From Hemibagrus wyckioides (taxonomy: Eukaryota; Chordata; Actinopteri; Siluriformes; Bagridae), in NCBI RefSeq assembly GCF_019097595.1, contig NC_080715.1, forward strand, positions 26,859,855-26,923,854: 64,000 bases of DNA. Direction: 5' to 3'. The translations under genes and the position numbers were made by a program. This document shows positions 48,997-59,910 of this stretch, piece by piece. The notes under the pieces were generated by a model that made no database searches, was not told the origin of the DNA, and worked only from the letters and a program-made list of their open reading frames with translations. Within the stretch, counting starts at the first letter, position 1. Every line of letters begins with the position of its first letter.

Positions 48997-49674
48997 AAAC
49001 AGCATGCTTTATCATTATCATTAGTTGTCCATTTTTTTCTTTTAGATTTTATCTGAACGTCTAAATGGTTAAAATTCCATTATACTTTTCCATAACCAAA
49101 AAAAATTATCATAATTTCAGACTGATCTATTTATGTTCCAAAACAAAAGATGCTTTCTGAATGAAATGATTATTTCAGGAGAATCAGTTGATTATAGGCA
49201 TGTAGTCCATGATCACTTCTGCTTTGGAAGCTGTGACTGCAGTGTCTGAAGGTTCACTGACGCAACACCAGGCTGTAGAAACAGCAGGATGGAAGGATGG
49301 AAGCAGAAGTGCCTGTGTTCTTACTCTGAGAACAGAAATTCACTAACTGTGTTATTCCTGAAAGCTAAACTGTTCATGGGCAACAGTCAACTGCATGGCG
49401 GCTTCCGATAAAACATTTCTGCCTTTGTGTGCCTCCAGCCACTGCACCTCAATCCTGAAGCATGCTAAAGGTTTAGCAGGTTACCTTTGCAGTATTGACT
49501 TGAGTCTGTTTTGCACAAAAGCTGAAAGAATGGACAGGAAGTACAAATGGTTTAAAGTATTCCAAATAAATTGCTTCAGGCTTTTACTGAACTAAGGCTG
49601 TGGTTATTCGTTTTAAGTCTACTGGGAGACAGTGATGTTGTTGGCAGTGTGGTGTGAAATAGGCTGCTACTCAC

Positions 49675-49810
49675 TCTACTGTATCCTCCCAGCTGCACCA
49701 GTGGCCCTGGTCCACAGCTTCCATGTCCTCCTTGAACTTAGCCAGACATAACTCCTTGATAGCATCCTCATAATAGCTGTTGCATGCCATAGCTACTGCA
49801 GAGAGAGTCG
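49675..49810 (-). CDS. ramp1: ramp1 internal coding exon (end of signal peptide, N-terminal ectodomain)
   Basis: A 136-bp exon between the acceptor 'ttccttgcag' and the donor GTGAGT. It starts with two bases of a split codon, then reads TLSAVAMACNSYYEDAIKEL, followed by CLAKFKEDMEAV and WCSWEDTV, and ends with GA. GA joins the A of the next exon to make Glu, keeping the frame into SYGEL. It corresponds to the human RAMP1 region ending ...DMEAVGETLWCDWGRTI (family knowledge). The three cysteines (AC, ELC, WCS) pair with those of the last exon in the three-helix RAMP ectodomain. Signal cleavage probably falls near VAMA. The preceding intron is phase 1, and the exon with the start codon is not in reach. 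Confidence 0.93.
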
Positions 49811-50147
49811 CTGCAAGGAAAGGAACAAAAATAAGGTCATTTTTTACCATTTCCTATATTTATATTCTAATAAATAAATTCAATACTTCATCCTTGTACG
49901 TAATGTTAGATTCTGTATGAATTGGTAGAATGTTTCTTGGTACAGACTACATGTTTTCTTTTACTGCTGAAAAATAATTTGATCATAGTGCTAAAAAGGA
50001 AAGTCGCAGAGCAATGAAGGAGAAGCTAGTATTAAAAACAAATTACATGATCAACTTAGTCTCTGCTACAAAATAAAAGATGCTAAGTAGTGGAATTATA
50101 TTACACCTCACTTTGAATAATTGTAAGACTTTATATGTAGAGCTACA

Positions 50148-50230
50148 TTCAATTCAATTCTATTCAATTTTATCTGTACAGCACTTTTCATGGACATTGT
50201 CTCAAAGCAGCTTTACAGAAATCTAAAATA
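50148..50230 (-). repeat. 'gaattgaa'-tailed repeat, end fragment
   Basis: 'attcaattcaattctattca' followed by 'ggacattgtctcaaagcagc' and 'tttacaga' is the inverse of the 3' end of the family at 25600-25928. Confidence 0.72.
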
Positions 50231-50329
50231 AAATTTATGTAAAAAGTTGAAATTTAAATTAATGTTGTATAAATAATGGCTCCATCCTCATCTAGATGAT
50301 TAACTATGGGTATGACTAATGATGAATTT

Positions 50330-50510
50330 AACTCAGTCATCAGTAACACATTCACACAATTTAGCATAGCCAGTCCTCTATCTGACATTTTTGGAAGGTC
50401 ACAGGAAACAAGGAGAGAGAGAGCATACCAATGTACAGAAACCTAAGATCAGGATCGATTCAGTAAGACAACAATGCTAACCATTGCACCACTATAACAC
50501 AAAGCTGAAT
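50330..50510 (+). repeat. 3' part of the 'attcattcat...' interspersed repeat
   Basis: 'cacacaatttagcatagcca', 'gtcctctatctgacattttt', 'ggaaggtcacaggaaac', and the end 'aacaatgctaaccattgcac' and 'cactataac'. It is in the same order as the 3' end of the repeat described at 31483 and 35076. Confidence 0.55.
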
Positions 50511-50695
50511 TATTAACAATAAATCTGCATCTCCACATCGCCACTGCAAATACAATGCTGAGGAGAGCATTAATGATATCTGACTCATGAATAAATCAGT
50601 CATCTGGACAACTGAACTGTGGCGTATACATAATGTTAGTATTGTTGATGGAAGAATACTAGTACAATACTAAAACTTTAACCATTTAACCTCAT

Positions 50696-50768
<73 letters not shown>

Positions 50769-50770
50769 AT
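50696..50770. repeat. (AAAT)n microsatellite
   Basis: About eighteen AAAT units. Confidence 0.96.
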
Positions 50771-51391
50771 AGTCAGCATGGAATGTCGACATCGTCGGTC
50801 ATGTTTGAATTAACAAACTGAACACTAGAGAACCAGGCTGCTGATGAAGTTGCTGAGTAGAACATTACTCACTCGCTGAATCTGAGCGGTTTGATTGGTG
50901 ATTTCTGTCATGTTAGACTGCAAAATCCAGCGAAAAATACAACAATCCATGAACAAAATCCCATGAACCACTGCTATAGCTAATAGAAGAGTTTGCTGTA
51001 AAGGCACTAAGCGATGGTAAAAATACTACCTGAAAAAGATTTCTTAGAATTTCTCAGAATTTAAAAAGAGAATAAACATGAAGGAGTTGCTTAATTCACT
51101 CAGACTCAATGGGTTTAATTTGCAGCACAGTATCTCCTTTCAGATGTCCTTTTTCAGTCTCCTTCCTATTCTGTCCTTCATTCATATCCTGTTTTGATCA
51201 AAATGTACCGCCATGACCCGTGAAGCCACACAGGTCGTGACTGGCATTGCTTTTACTGTCTCAGACTCTGTGGAAGAGACGATTCTGCTCAGTATCCTGT
51301 CTCTTGGTTCAGTCATGTGACAGACAAGCGAGACCTTTAAGAGAAGCTGGAGAAGAAGTCAGAAACAGATCAATCCTTCTGTTCTTCTCCT

Positions 51392-51413
51392 TGTGTGTGT
51401 GTGTGTGTGTGTG
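51392..51413. repeat. (GT)n microsatellite
   Basis: Eleven GT units. Confidence 0.93.
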
Positions 51414-51884
51414 CACATTTGAGTGTAAGCGCTGCGTTTGGTGATAAGGTTTATATAATCATTTCCTGGCTATTACACGTCAATGGCTATATGCTGAAGA
51501 CACCCTGCAATAAGAAGTAAACAGAATTAAAGTGATGGAGAGAGCAGCTGAGCTCACAAGCAGATTTACAGCTTGACCGATCTAATCAGTTAGTAGGACG
51601 TTGCTTTTTTTTTTGAAAACATCTTCTTAATAGTGTTTGTGCTCCTGTTTGGACCGTCCTTTTTCATTCCTTACACTCAGAGCACTAGGGGATGATCAAT
51701 ATTATACAATACCATGGAGAAAAGAAAGAAGACGTGTACTCGTCTGTGTATGTTTCATCATTCCTGTGGCTTTCATTCATTTCAGAATGAACTGAAGCAA
51801 ATGGAATTCATAGAGAAAAAAATAAAATGAGTTGATGGTTGAAAATGAAAAAGAAACAAAAATTTACTCAAATTATCATCAATG

Positions 51885-52010
<126 letters not shown>

Positions 52011-52368
52011 TCTGCTTTTATATTTTTAAATATATTTTCCATTAATGTTTTTCCAGTAAATTCTCCCCTGTCCATCACAGTGATGCTAGCAACGCTGTGG
52101 ATATCTGTGTATGTGGAAGAGGGCAGCACTTTCCTTCATATCAGTTACATTGCATTATGATGCCACATGATCAGAGGTTTTAAAGGATGCGGTTGGCTTT
52201 TTTCCTGCGTCTCAGAGGAAGCACGTGTTAGCCTTCATCCTCCTCTGCTGGTAGATGTTACATAACATCTGGTTATGAGAGCTGGTTAATGGGAAATGGC
52301 AGGTGACTAAGTAGCTAGAATTAACCAGATAATAAATACAAATGAAGCTGATGTTAGAAACCTAGATA

Positions 52369-52880
52369 CACTATATTGCCAAAGTTTTGGGACATCTGCC
52401 TTTACATGCACATGAATGTAATATGGAGTTGTCCCGCCCTTTGCAGCTATAACAGCTTCAACTCTTCTGGGAAGGCTTTCCACAAGGTTTAGGAGTGTGT
52501 TTATTGGAATTTTTGACCATTATTCTAGAAGCGCATTTGTCAGGTCAGGCACTGATGTGGATCTGTACGAGAAGGTCTGGCACACAGTCTCCACTCTAAT
52601 TCATCCCAAAGGTGTTCTATCAGGTTGAGGTCAGGACTCTGTGCAGGTCAGTCAAGTTCCTCCACACCAAACTCACTCATCCATGTCTTTATGGACCTTG
52701 CTTTGTGCACTGGTGTGCAGTCATGTTGGAACAGGAAGGGGTCATCCCTAAACTGTTCCCACAAAGTTAGGAGCATGAAATTGTCCAAAATGTCTTGGTA
52801 TGGTGAAGCCCAACCCCTGAAAAACAACACCTGAATTCAATGATTTGGATGGGTGTCCCAAAACTTTTGGCAATATACTG
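52369..52880 (-). mobile_element. Tc1-like element, internally deleted (512 bp)
   Basis: TA at 52367-52368 and 52881-52882. Ends: 'cactatattgccaaagtttt' on the left and 'aaaacttttggcaatatact' on the right. The minus strand keeps the C-terminal third of a transposase: [20 protein letters not shown] with the second catalytic Asp, then SEFGVEELD and a stop at 52648; NPIEH-like coding continues further left. The N-terminal DNA-binding region is deleted. Subterminal bases differ from the 39690 element, so it is a sister family. Confidence 0.88.
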
Positions 52881-54146
52881 TATGTTGTGAAGCTATTTAG
52901 TTTTGGAGAGTATTGCTGTATTGTGATGATTATTGGCATTACTAATGACTTATAGATACTTACATGAAAATGATATGCAATATGAAAATGAACTGATTCA
53001 AGGATAAACTGATGGAGGACAAATGGTATAACTCACTGCACAATGAGTGTACAGTATAATGTGGTATAAATTCTGCACTGCACTGTACTATGTTTACAGC
53101 AGAACAAAAATATACTGAGCTTTTTTCAGAATGGTGCCTCTCTCAGGAATCCGGAGCTTCAGGGTTAGCACTCCTCTGCACTTAAGAGCCTCGACTGCCA
53201 ACCGACATTACATTTGTGTGGGGGTTTCAAACACAAGTTAGTAGATGAAACGTTTAATATATCTCTAGCTAAAGGCACGGAGCTTCAGTGTGATGTTGCT
53301 GCGACCCTCCTGTATTGGTGCCGTCAAAGCTTTCTACATATTCAAAGCCTGACACATGGATCTCATGCCAAATGTCAAACTCAGCATTGATTTCTGGTGG
53401 GGAAAAAAAAAAAAATCCCCCCCCTGGGATGATCCATGATTATTATGGATCATTGAGTTCTCTGATTTATGAACGATGTCATGAATCTTTTGTCTTAAGC
53501 AATCAAATCTAATTATGGACATACTATTTACGAGCTCAATAATACATGTTCCGTGCTCGCAAGGTAGGGTCACTTTCGCTGACCAGAGGTCACTCTGACA
53601 CAGCAATATAGTGAAAATGCTTGGCCTTTTCACAGGCAATTCATGCAAGAACAAGCTTTTACTGAGTAGGAAAAAAAGGACATGAATAATAGACCAGAAC
53701 TTCATGTTCCACCTTTATAGCAGAAAGAGGGGGCGATTTCGCCTTAAGTGAAATCCACAGACATATTGTGCAGTACCAGTGGGCGGCATGCAGCAGTTAG
53801 TGTCCCTAAGTTAATGCAGAAAAAAAAACAGCAGTCATGTCCGACAGCTGAGTCTGCAGTCCACTCCAAATACACTCAGTTGATCTGGAATAAATTAGTG
53901 GAAGAGTGATTATTGACCCCTTGGGAGGTTTTAATCTAGAAAAGCTGACAAAAGATGTCCTAATGTTTTAAAGATTACCAGATTATGCAGCGGTATGAGG
54001 CTTACATAATCAATAAGATGATGCTTTTGAATCTGTTAATCTTGAATCTATCTTAATGAGCCATCTCAGAGAAAGAGCTGATAATAAATTAGCCAGTCAG
54101 AAAACGAGTGCTTTTTTCAGCAGTACATTTAGTGGCCTGGATTTGC

Positions 54147-54807
54147 TACTAGGCACTAAATATTCACACATTAATAGGAACACCTTTACATCTTCTCATT
54201 CACACATTTATACATCGTCCAATCATGTAGATGCAGGTCAGGAGCTTCAGATAATGTTGAACATCAAACAAGCATCATGATCAAACATCAGGATGGGGAA
54301 AATGTGATTTCAGTCATTTAATTGTTGGTTCAAGATGACAAGAAGGCAACGATAACTCAAAGAATCTTTGTAATTTTTTACAACCAGGTGAGCGGAAAAG
54401 CCTCAGAAAACACACGTCACACAACCACATCGGGTTCTATTCCTGTCAGCCATGACAGGGAACCTGAGAGAATAGCCGAAGATGGAAATAAATATCACCT
54501 GGTGGATCGTAATCTTAAGCTGCCCTGGTGTGCATTCTGAGGTGCTCACCACAGTAGTAAAGCCTGGTTATTTGAATCAGCATATACTTCATGTCAGCTT
54601 TGTCTGGCCACATTTTCTCACCTCTCTCACCAACAAGGCCTGCATTTTGGCCTGCAGAAAAAGAAGAGATGAGAAGCTTCAGAAATACTCAAACCAGCAA
54701 CCAAGCCAGGAGCAAAATCAGTGATATCCACATATTTCTCCATTCTGGTGTTCTTTAATAAGATGGTTGGTTGATTGCATGAACGTGAATAAAGTGTACA
54801 GTGAGTG
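54147..54807. mobile_element. Tc1-like fold-back element (arms in opposite orientation)
   Basis: The right end 'aaagtgtacagtgagtg' is followed by TA (54808-54809). The left end near 54147-54190 includes 'cacattaataggaacacc'. The left arm reads plus: 'gatgcaggtcaggagcttca', 'catcaggatggggaaaatgt', with transposase-like sequence to about 54475 including 'ccacatcgggttctattcct'. From about 54590 to 54735 the same family's N-terminal part reads minus: 'tctcaccaacaaggc', 'agaaatactcaaaccagcaa' and 'catatttctccattctgg'. No full transposase is possible. Confidence 0.7.
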
Positions 54808-55439
54808 TATAAGAGCCATTTTTACAGTGTATTAAAGAAAATGCTTTGGGTTTTTTTCATTATTAATAATGTAATGCACATACCTTTCTAACGCAGTTTT
54901 CTCTATTAAATCAGTAAGAGAGTGTGAGATGAGTAAGACTTCCTATTCACACTGATATATGAGATGTGGATGTAGGAGGCATTAAATTCAGTTAATCCTT
55001 GATGAAATCTGCCACTGGCATACAGTAAAGCACACACTCGCATTTATATTACATTTATATACCTTAGCCTGAGACTATATAGTGGACAGGAAGACTGGTT
55101 TCTAAAAGAATGGGCTTAATTTCATTAAACTGTTGGGTGTGTCGTTGGTAAAACACATCACCTTACCATCTCAGATTCTGAAAGATTAATGAAGCCTTAT
55201 ATAGTAAATGGCTTTTATGCAGTAATGGAAACAGGCCAAAAAAATGACAATAAGCCATGAGCTGTCTATTATTTTTTAGGTCAAAAAGGTTTTTCTGTTT
55301 GAAGTGAAAAGGACAGAACAAAGAGATCTGACAGAAATAGACTTTGGTGCTGAATATCAATGTCTCACCCAGTGGAGGTGGAAATATTTCCATAGTATAG
55401 CACTACAGAGAATTATAATGAAAAGAAATACGTATTTGG

Positions 55440-55600
55440 AGATTAGATTCTCCTTTGCCCCATTCTGGTGATTTCCTTCTCTGACAGTAAAACCCCACTA
55501 TTTGCTAAGAAGCAACCTCATATCATGATGCTACCATCACCATCCTTTACTGTGGTTATGATGCTCATGAGATCATATCCTGCAACAATTCTTTCTCAAA
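55440..55600 (-). mobile_element. Tc1-like catalytic-region scrap
   Basis: 'cctcatatcatgatgctacc' and 'atcaccatcctttactgtgg' are the antisense of the glycine-rich catalytic region (KDGGGS-like) of Tc1-type transposases. There are no ends or neighbours of the same family. Confidence 0.5.
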
Positions 55601-56047
55601 ATAGGGCAAGCTGAATTATTTCCAAAGAGCAATTCCTAAGTATCAGTACTTTATGCAATAGGAAGGTTCTCGAGCTATGAGTAAAAAGTTAAAACGTGAT
55701 CATCCTTCCCTATTGATTTTACTAATGACATTCGAACAGGTTTTCAGTTGATTCACCTCTACTGACACTCATGTCACTTTGATCAAACTCTGTTTAAAAC
55801 CAATTATTTGTAGGAAAGCGTCTGCAGCGGAGCCGTGAGTGTCGTTAAATTCACTCGGGAAATACCTGAAACTTATCAGGAAAAACTGCTTCTTGCAGAC
55901 GTAGTGACAGTGACCTTCTCTCTTCCTGCCCATGCCTGTATGTGTGTTTCATTATTGCTATTATTCCTAACCACAAATAAAATAACAAATTACCACTACA
56001 GCTAATCTATGAATAAATAATGTCTCAATTATCTTTCGCTATTGTTA

Positions 56048-56224
56048 CTATGATGACCGAAAAGTGCAAAACAAAATAAAGTAGAAAAGGTAGGTATAGT
56101 TTGTCTCGTCCAATCAGAGGTAAGAATTCCATTCGCGAACTATGCCTACCTTTTCCGGTTTGTCCGAATCATCCTTGTGTTTTCGGATTTGTTATTTTGT
56201 TTTGCACTTCTCAGCCACCGTGTA
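56048..56224. mobile_element. palindromic MITE (about 177 bp)
   Basis: The left arm 'tatgatgaccgaaaagtgca' and 'aaacaaaataaag' is the inverse of the right arm 'gttattttgttttgcacttc' and 'tcagccaccgtg'. Inner inverted blocks are 'aaaaggtaggtatagtttg' and 'gaactatgcctacctttt'. The centre is 'gtccaatcagagg'. Flanks read tgttac and tattac (five of six equal). Superfamily not assigned. Confidence 0.75.
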
Positions 56225-57376
56225 TTACAGAAGATAACAAGAACTCTTAGATTAGCACACGATGCCTTTTAAAATCTCTACCAAAACCTTTCACTTAATA
56301 TGAACAGTGTATTACTCAGGCAATTGCATACGACACAAAAGCACCAACACAAACATCTGGCGGTGCAGCTCTCAGAGATGTGTTATTGTACAGTGGCTGG
56401 TTTTTTATTAAATACCCAAATTAAACACGCTCTTTGTTGCCATGTCAAGCTGTCATGTGCTTTTAGAGTGTCATTGCCATGTAATCTGTGAAATAAGCGC
56501 TCAGCTCGCTGAGTGTTTCCAGCCAACGCACATCGGCAAATAAAGCATGTAGTGAGGGCTTTCTTTAAAACTGATGGAGAGACACAGGATATGAGCCAGC
56601 AGCTAGATTCACTGCCCAAAGTGTTACCATCAAAGAGACATAATGAGCACTGATTCTATTCATTTCCGGCCCTTTTTGCTATAAATTGCAGGTAATAATT
56701 CAAATATTGGGTTTTCTGTGGTTCCCTAACAAATATATAATCCTGTTATGGTACTGCTAAGATAATAGAAACCAGGAAATTACTGGCCACTCACCCGAGT
56801 GTTTATCAGACATTATAGGTAATATTGAATATATTATATATTGGTGGTCATATCTTTTTATTTTCAGCCACAGATATGTGAAGAGCGATTCATAATATTG
56901 CTGAGAAGTGAAACTGAGATGTGAAGTGCTGACATTACTAAGCCCAACACACACTGAACACACACTGAATGTGAAGAAAGACAAGCATGCCTGGTGAATG
57001 TATAGTGAGCAAAAAGACAGCACATTCATCTCCAGGTTTATATATGCAAAGAGAAAGAGTATCATATGGAAAATATGCTAACATATCCTTTTAAGGCCTT
57101 AAAAATACAAGCAGTCCGAAAATATAAATGGTCATTTTCATCTGCTGTGGGAACACAATCATTTCCTGCTAATTTCCAGCTCCATTTCCAGCTAACTGCC
57201 CGAAGTGACGAGCTCCGTTTATATGCCGCATACAAAGTTCAGCTTTGGGGCTGTAGTGATCTGTCATGCAGGAAAATAATCTAATGTGTTGTTGCAAATT
57301 GTCCCTCGCTTTGTTCAGCCTTGCTCATTTCCAGAGATGCTTTACGACTATCGACAGAAGTAAATGCCACACCTGC

Positions 57377-57392
57377 GCACACACACACACAC
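57377..57392. repeat. (CA)n short microsatellite
   Basis: About eight CA units. Confidence 0.88.
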
Positions 57393-57691
57393 GTAACATT
57401 TATCATAGCCTCCTGTAATATTCCAGATGGTGTCGACCCTTTGGGATGTTGTAATTACAGGCAGAACAGAATGTCACTCCACTCGGCTGTACTGGTGATA
57501 GATCACTCACAGCCATTATATAAATGCTGATTCCCATCAACACAGACATTCGCTATGGGCTGCAGTGACTCACAGATTTGCGTGTCATCCTTCAGCACTG
57601 CGACGCTTCATGGAAACTCTGCACTCTGATTCGCTGCTGGAAACTGACATGAGTTTTTAACTGATAGTGGAGACGCCGGATAGTAAACATA

Positions 57692-58914
57692 CACTATATT
57701 GCCAAAAGTATTCGCTCACCTGCCTTGACTCACATATGAACTTAAGTGACATCCTATTCCTAATCCATAGGGTTCAATATGACGTCGGTCCACCCTTTGC
57801 AGCTATAACAGCTTCAACTCTTCTGGGAAGGGTGTCCACAAGGTTTAGGAGTGTGTTTATGGGAATTTTTGACCATTCTTCCAGAGGCGCATTTGTGAGG
57901 TCACACACTGATGTTGGACGAGAAGGCCTGGCTCTCAGTCTCCGCTATAATTCATCCCAAAGGTGTTCTATCGGGTTGAGGTCAGGACTCTGTACAGGCC
58001 AGTCAAGTTCATCCACACCAGACTCTGTCATCCATGTCTTTATGGACCTTGCTTTGGTCACTGGTGCACAGTCATGTTGGAAGAGGAAGGGGCCAGCTCC
58101 AAACTGTTCCCACAAAGTTGGGAGCATGGAATTGTCCAAAATGTCTTGGTATGCTGAAGCATTCAGAGTTCCTTTCACTGGAACTAAGGGGCCAAGCCCA
58201 GCTCCTGAAAAACAACCCCACACCATAATCCCCCCTCCACCAAACTTTACACTTGGCACAATGCAGTCAGACAAGTACCGTTCTCCTGGCAACCGCCAAA
58301 CCCAGACTCGTCCATCAGTTTCGTCAGATCGTCACTCCAGAGAACGCGTCTCCACTGCTCTAGAGTCCAGTGGCGGCGTGCTTTACACCACTGCATCCGA
58401 CGCTGTGCATTGCACTTGGTGATGTATGGCTTGGATGCAGCTGCTCGGCCATGGAAACCCATTCCATGAAGCTCTCTGCGCACTGTTCTTGAGCTAATCT
58501 GAAGGCCACGAAGTTTGGAGGTCTGTAGCGATTGACTCTGCAGAAAGTTGGTGACCTCTTCGCACTATGCGCCTCAGCATCCGCTGACCCCGCTCCGTCA
58601 GTTTACGTGGCCTACCACTTCGTGGCTGAGGTGCTGTTGTTCCACGTTCTTATAATACAGCTGACAGTTGACTGTGGAATATTTAGGAGCGAGGAAATTT
58701 CACGACTGGATTTGTTGCACAGGTGGCATCCTATCACAGTTCCACGCTGGAATTCACTGAGCTCCTGAGAGCGACCCATTCTTTCACAAATGTTTGTAAA
58801 AACAGTCTGCATTGCCTAGGTGCTTGATTTTATACATCTGTGGCCATGGAAGTGATTGGAACACCTGATTCTGATTATTTGGATGGGTGAGCGAATACTT
58901 TTGGCAATATAGTG
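57692..58914 (-). mobile_element. Tc1-like transposon, near-complete (1223 bp)
   Basis: TA at 57690-57691 and 58915-58916, and the same inverted repeats as the 39690-40935 copy. Most of the two elements align almost base for base. Its remaining differences are small deletions, notably in the first catalytic region and after the first helix-turn-helix. Confidence 0.95.
57774..58779 (-). pseudogene. Tc1-like DD34E transposase, multiply frameshifted
   Basis: From the ATG at 58779-58777 it reads [11 protein letters not shown] through the first helix-turn-helix. It then shifts frame where 11 nt are missing near 58642 relative to the 39690 copy. The region 58483-58330 reads [14 protein letters not shown] through RRVLWSDD, then shifts again at a deletion near 58320 that removes the bases after the first catalytic Asp. 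The last part (58292-57945) reads [10 protein letters not shown]... through [12 protein letters not shown] (second Asp; His replaced by Thr after Val), [10 protein letters not shown] (catalytic Glu) and then TAG. The TAG is at the same codon as in the 39690 copy. It is not functional. Confidence 0.9.
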
Positions 58915-58984
58915 TACATGGAGACGTGCAGTGAATTCTCCGAAAAGACTTCTGATTGAGATTACTAAGTGTTAAATTTTGGCC

Positions 58985-58986
<2 letters not shown>

Positions 58987-59032
<46 letters not shown>
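58987..59032. repeat. (AT)n microsatellite
   Basis: About 23 AT units between two Tc1-like elements. Confidence 0.95.
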
Positions 59033-59034
<2 letters not shown>

Positions 59035-59114
59035 ACATATATATTACACATGAGGTTGATTAAAAGGATCAGGGGAAAATGGCAAGAATTGATCCAGATG
59101 ATAGATAGATGTCT

Positions 59115-59726
59115 GGCAATCCGATGGGCGAGTCTGGGTTTGGCGGTTGCCTGGAGAACGGTACTTGCCTGACTGCATTGTGCAAAGTGTAAAGTATGGT
59201 GAAGGGGGGATTATGGTGTGGGGTTATTTTTTAGGGGTTGGGCTCAGTGAAAGGAACTCTTAATGCTTTACCATACCAAGTTATTTTGGACAATTTCATG
59301 CTCCAAACATTTTGTGGGAACAGTTTGGGGATCACCCCTTCCTGTTCCAACATGACTGCACACCAGTGCACAAAGCAAGGTCCATAAAGACATGGATGAG
59401 GGAGTTTGGTGTGGAGGAAATTGACTGACCTGCACAGAGTCCTGACCTCAACCTGATAGAACACATTTGGGATGAATTAGAGAGGAGACTGTGAGTCAGG
59501 CTCTCTTATTCAACATCAGTGCCTGACCTCACAAATGTACTTCTAAAGGAATGGTCAAAAATTCCCATAAACACACTCCTAAACCTTGTGGAAAGCCTTC
59601 CCAGAAGAGTTGAAGCCGTTATAGCTGCAAAGGGCAGGAAAAGTCCATATTAAACCCTACGTATTAAGAATGAAAAGTTCATATACATGTAAAGGCAGAC
59701 ATCCCAAAACATTTGGCAATATAGTG
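59115..59726 (+). mobile_element. Tc1-like element, 5' truncated
   Basis: The right end 'acatttggcaatatagtg' is followed by TA (59727-59728). On the plus strand, transposase-like sequence begins in the DGRVWVW region (gcgagtctgggtttggcg). It continues through the GGIMVWG-like 'attatggtgtggggtta', then 'ttccaacatgactgcacacc' (QHDCTPVHK) and 'gacctcaacctgatagaaca' (PDLNLIEH, catalytic Glu kept, Pro to Leu). Stops interrupt it. The left end is missing, and its orientation is opposite to the 57692 copy. Confidence 0.85.
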
Positions 59727-59834
59727 TATGAAAGGCTATGATTACACAAATAACCACATTTTACACCCATGCTGAGCAGAAAAGCAGCCTGGAAAACAAA
59801 ACATGTCAAACCTGGAGATGCCTGAGCTACTGTA

Positions 59835-59910
59835 GCAGAAACCTACACCGGGTTCAAGAACAGGAATCTGCGGCTACAGGGGGCACATGCCCAGTGAATG
59901 TGGTCCTTTA
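59835..59910 (+). mobile_element. Tc1-like scrap of the 54147 family
   Basis: 'agcagaaacctacaccgggt', 'tcaagaacaggaatctgcgg' and 'ctacagggggcacatgccca' follow the order of the middle of that family's transposase region. No ends are present. Confidence 0.5.

Noticed and set aside
50825..51007. Minus-strand open frame with a hydrophobic start (LLLAIAVVHGILF) upstream of the ramp1 exon, considered as the first exon.
   Set aside because: It has no ATG (the frame opens with GTG). Its GTGAGT donor would leave the codon complete, while the next exon needs a one-base carry-over. A mini-exon at 50880-50924 fails the phase test too.
53401..53460. A run of A followed by C and a short palindrome around 'gatccatgattattatggat', considered as a structured RNA or terminator.
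   Set aside because: Too short and isolated, with no gene or conserved fold to support it.
56797..56815. ATG followed by five codons and one base before GTGAGT on the minus strand, with the correct phase for the ramp1 exon.
   Set aside because: The peptide MSDKHS has no signal-peptide character, and the match is short enough to be chance.
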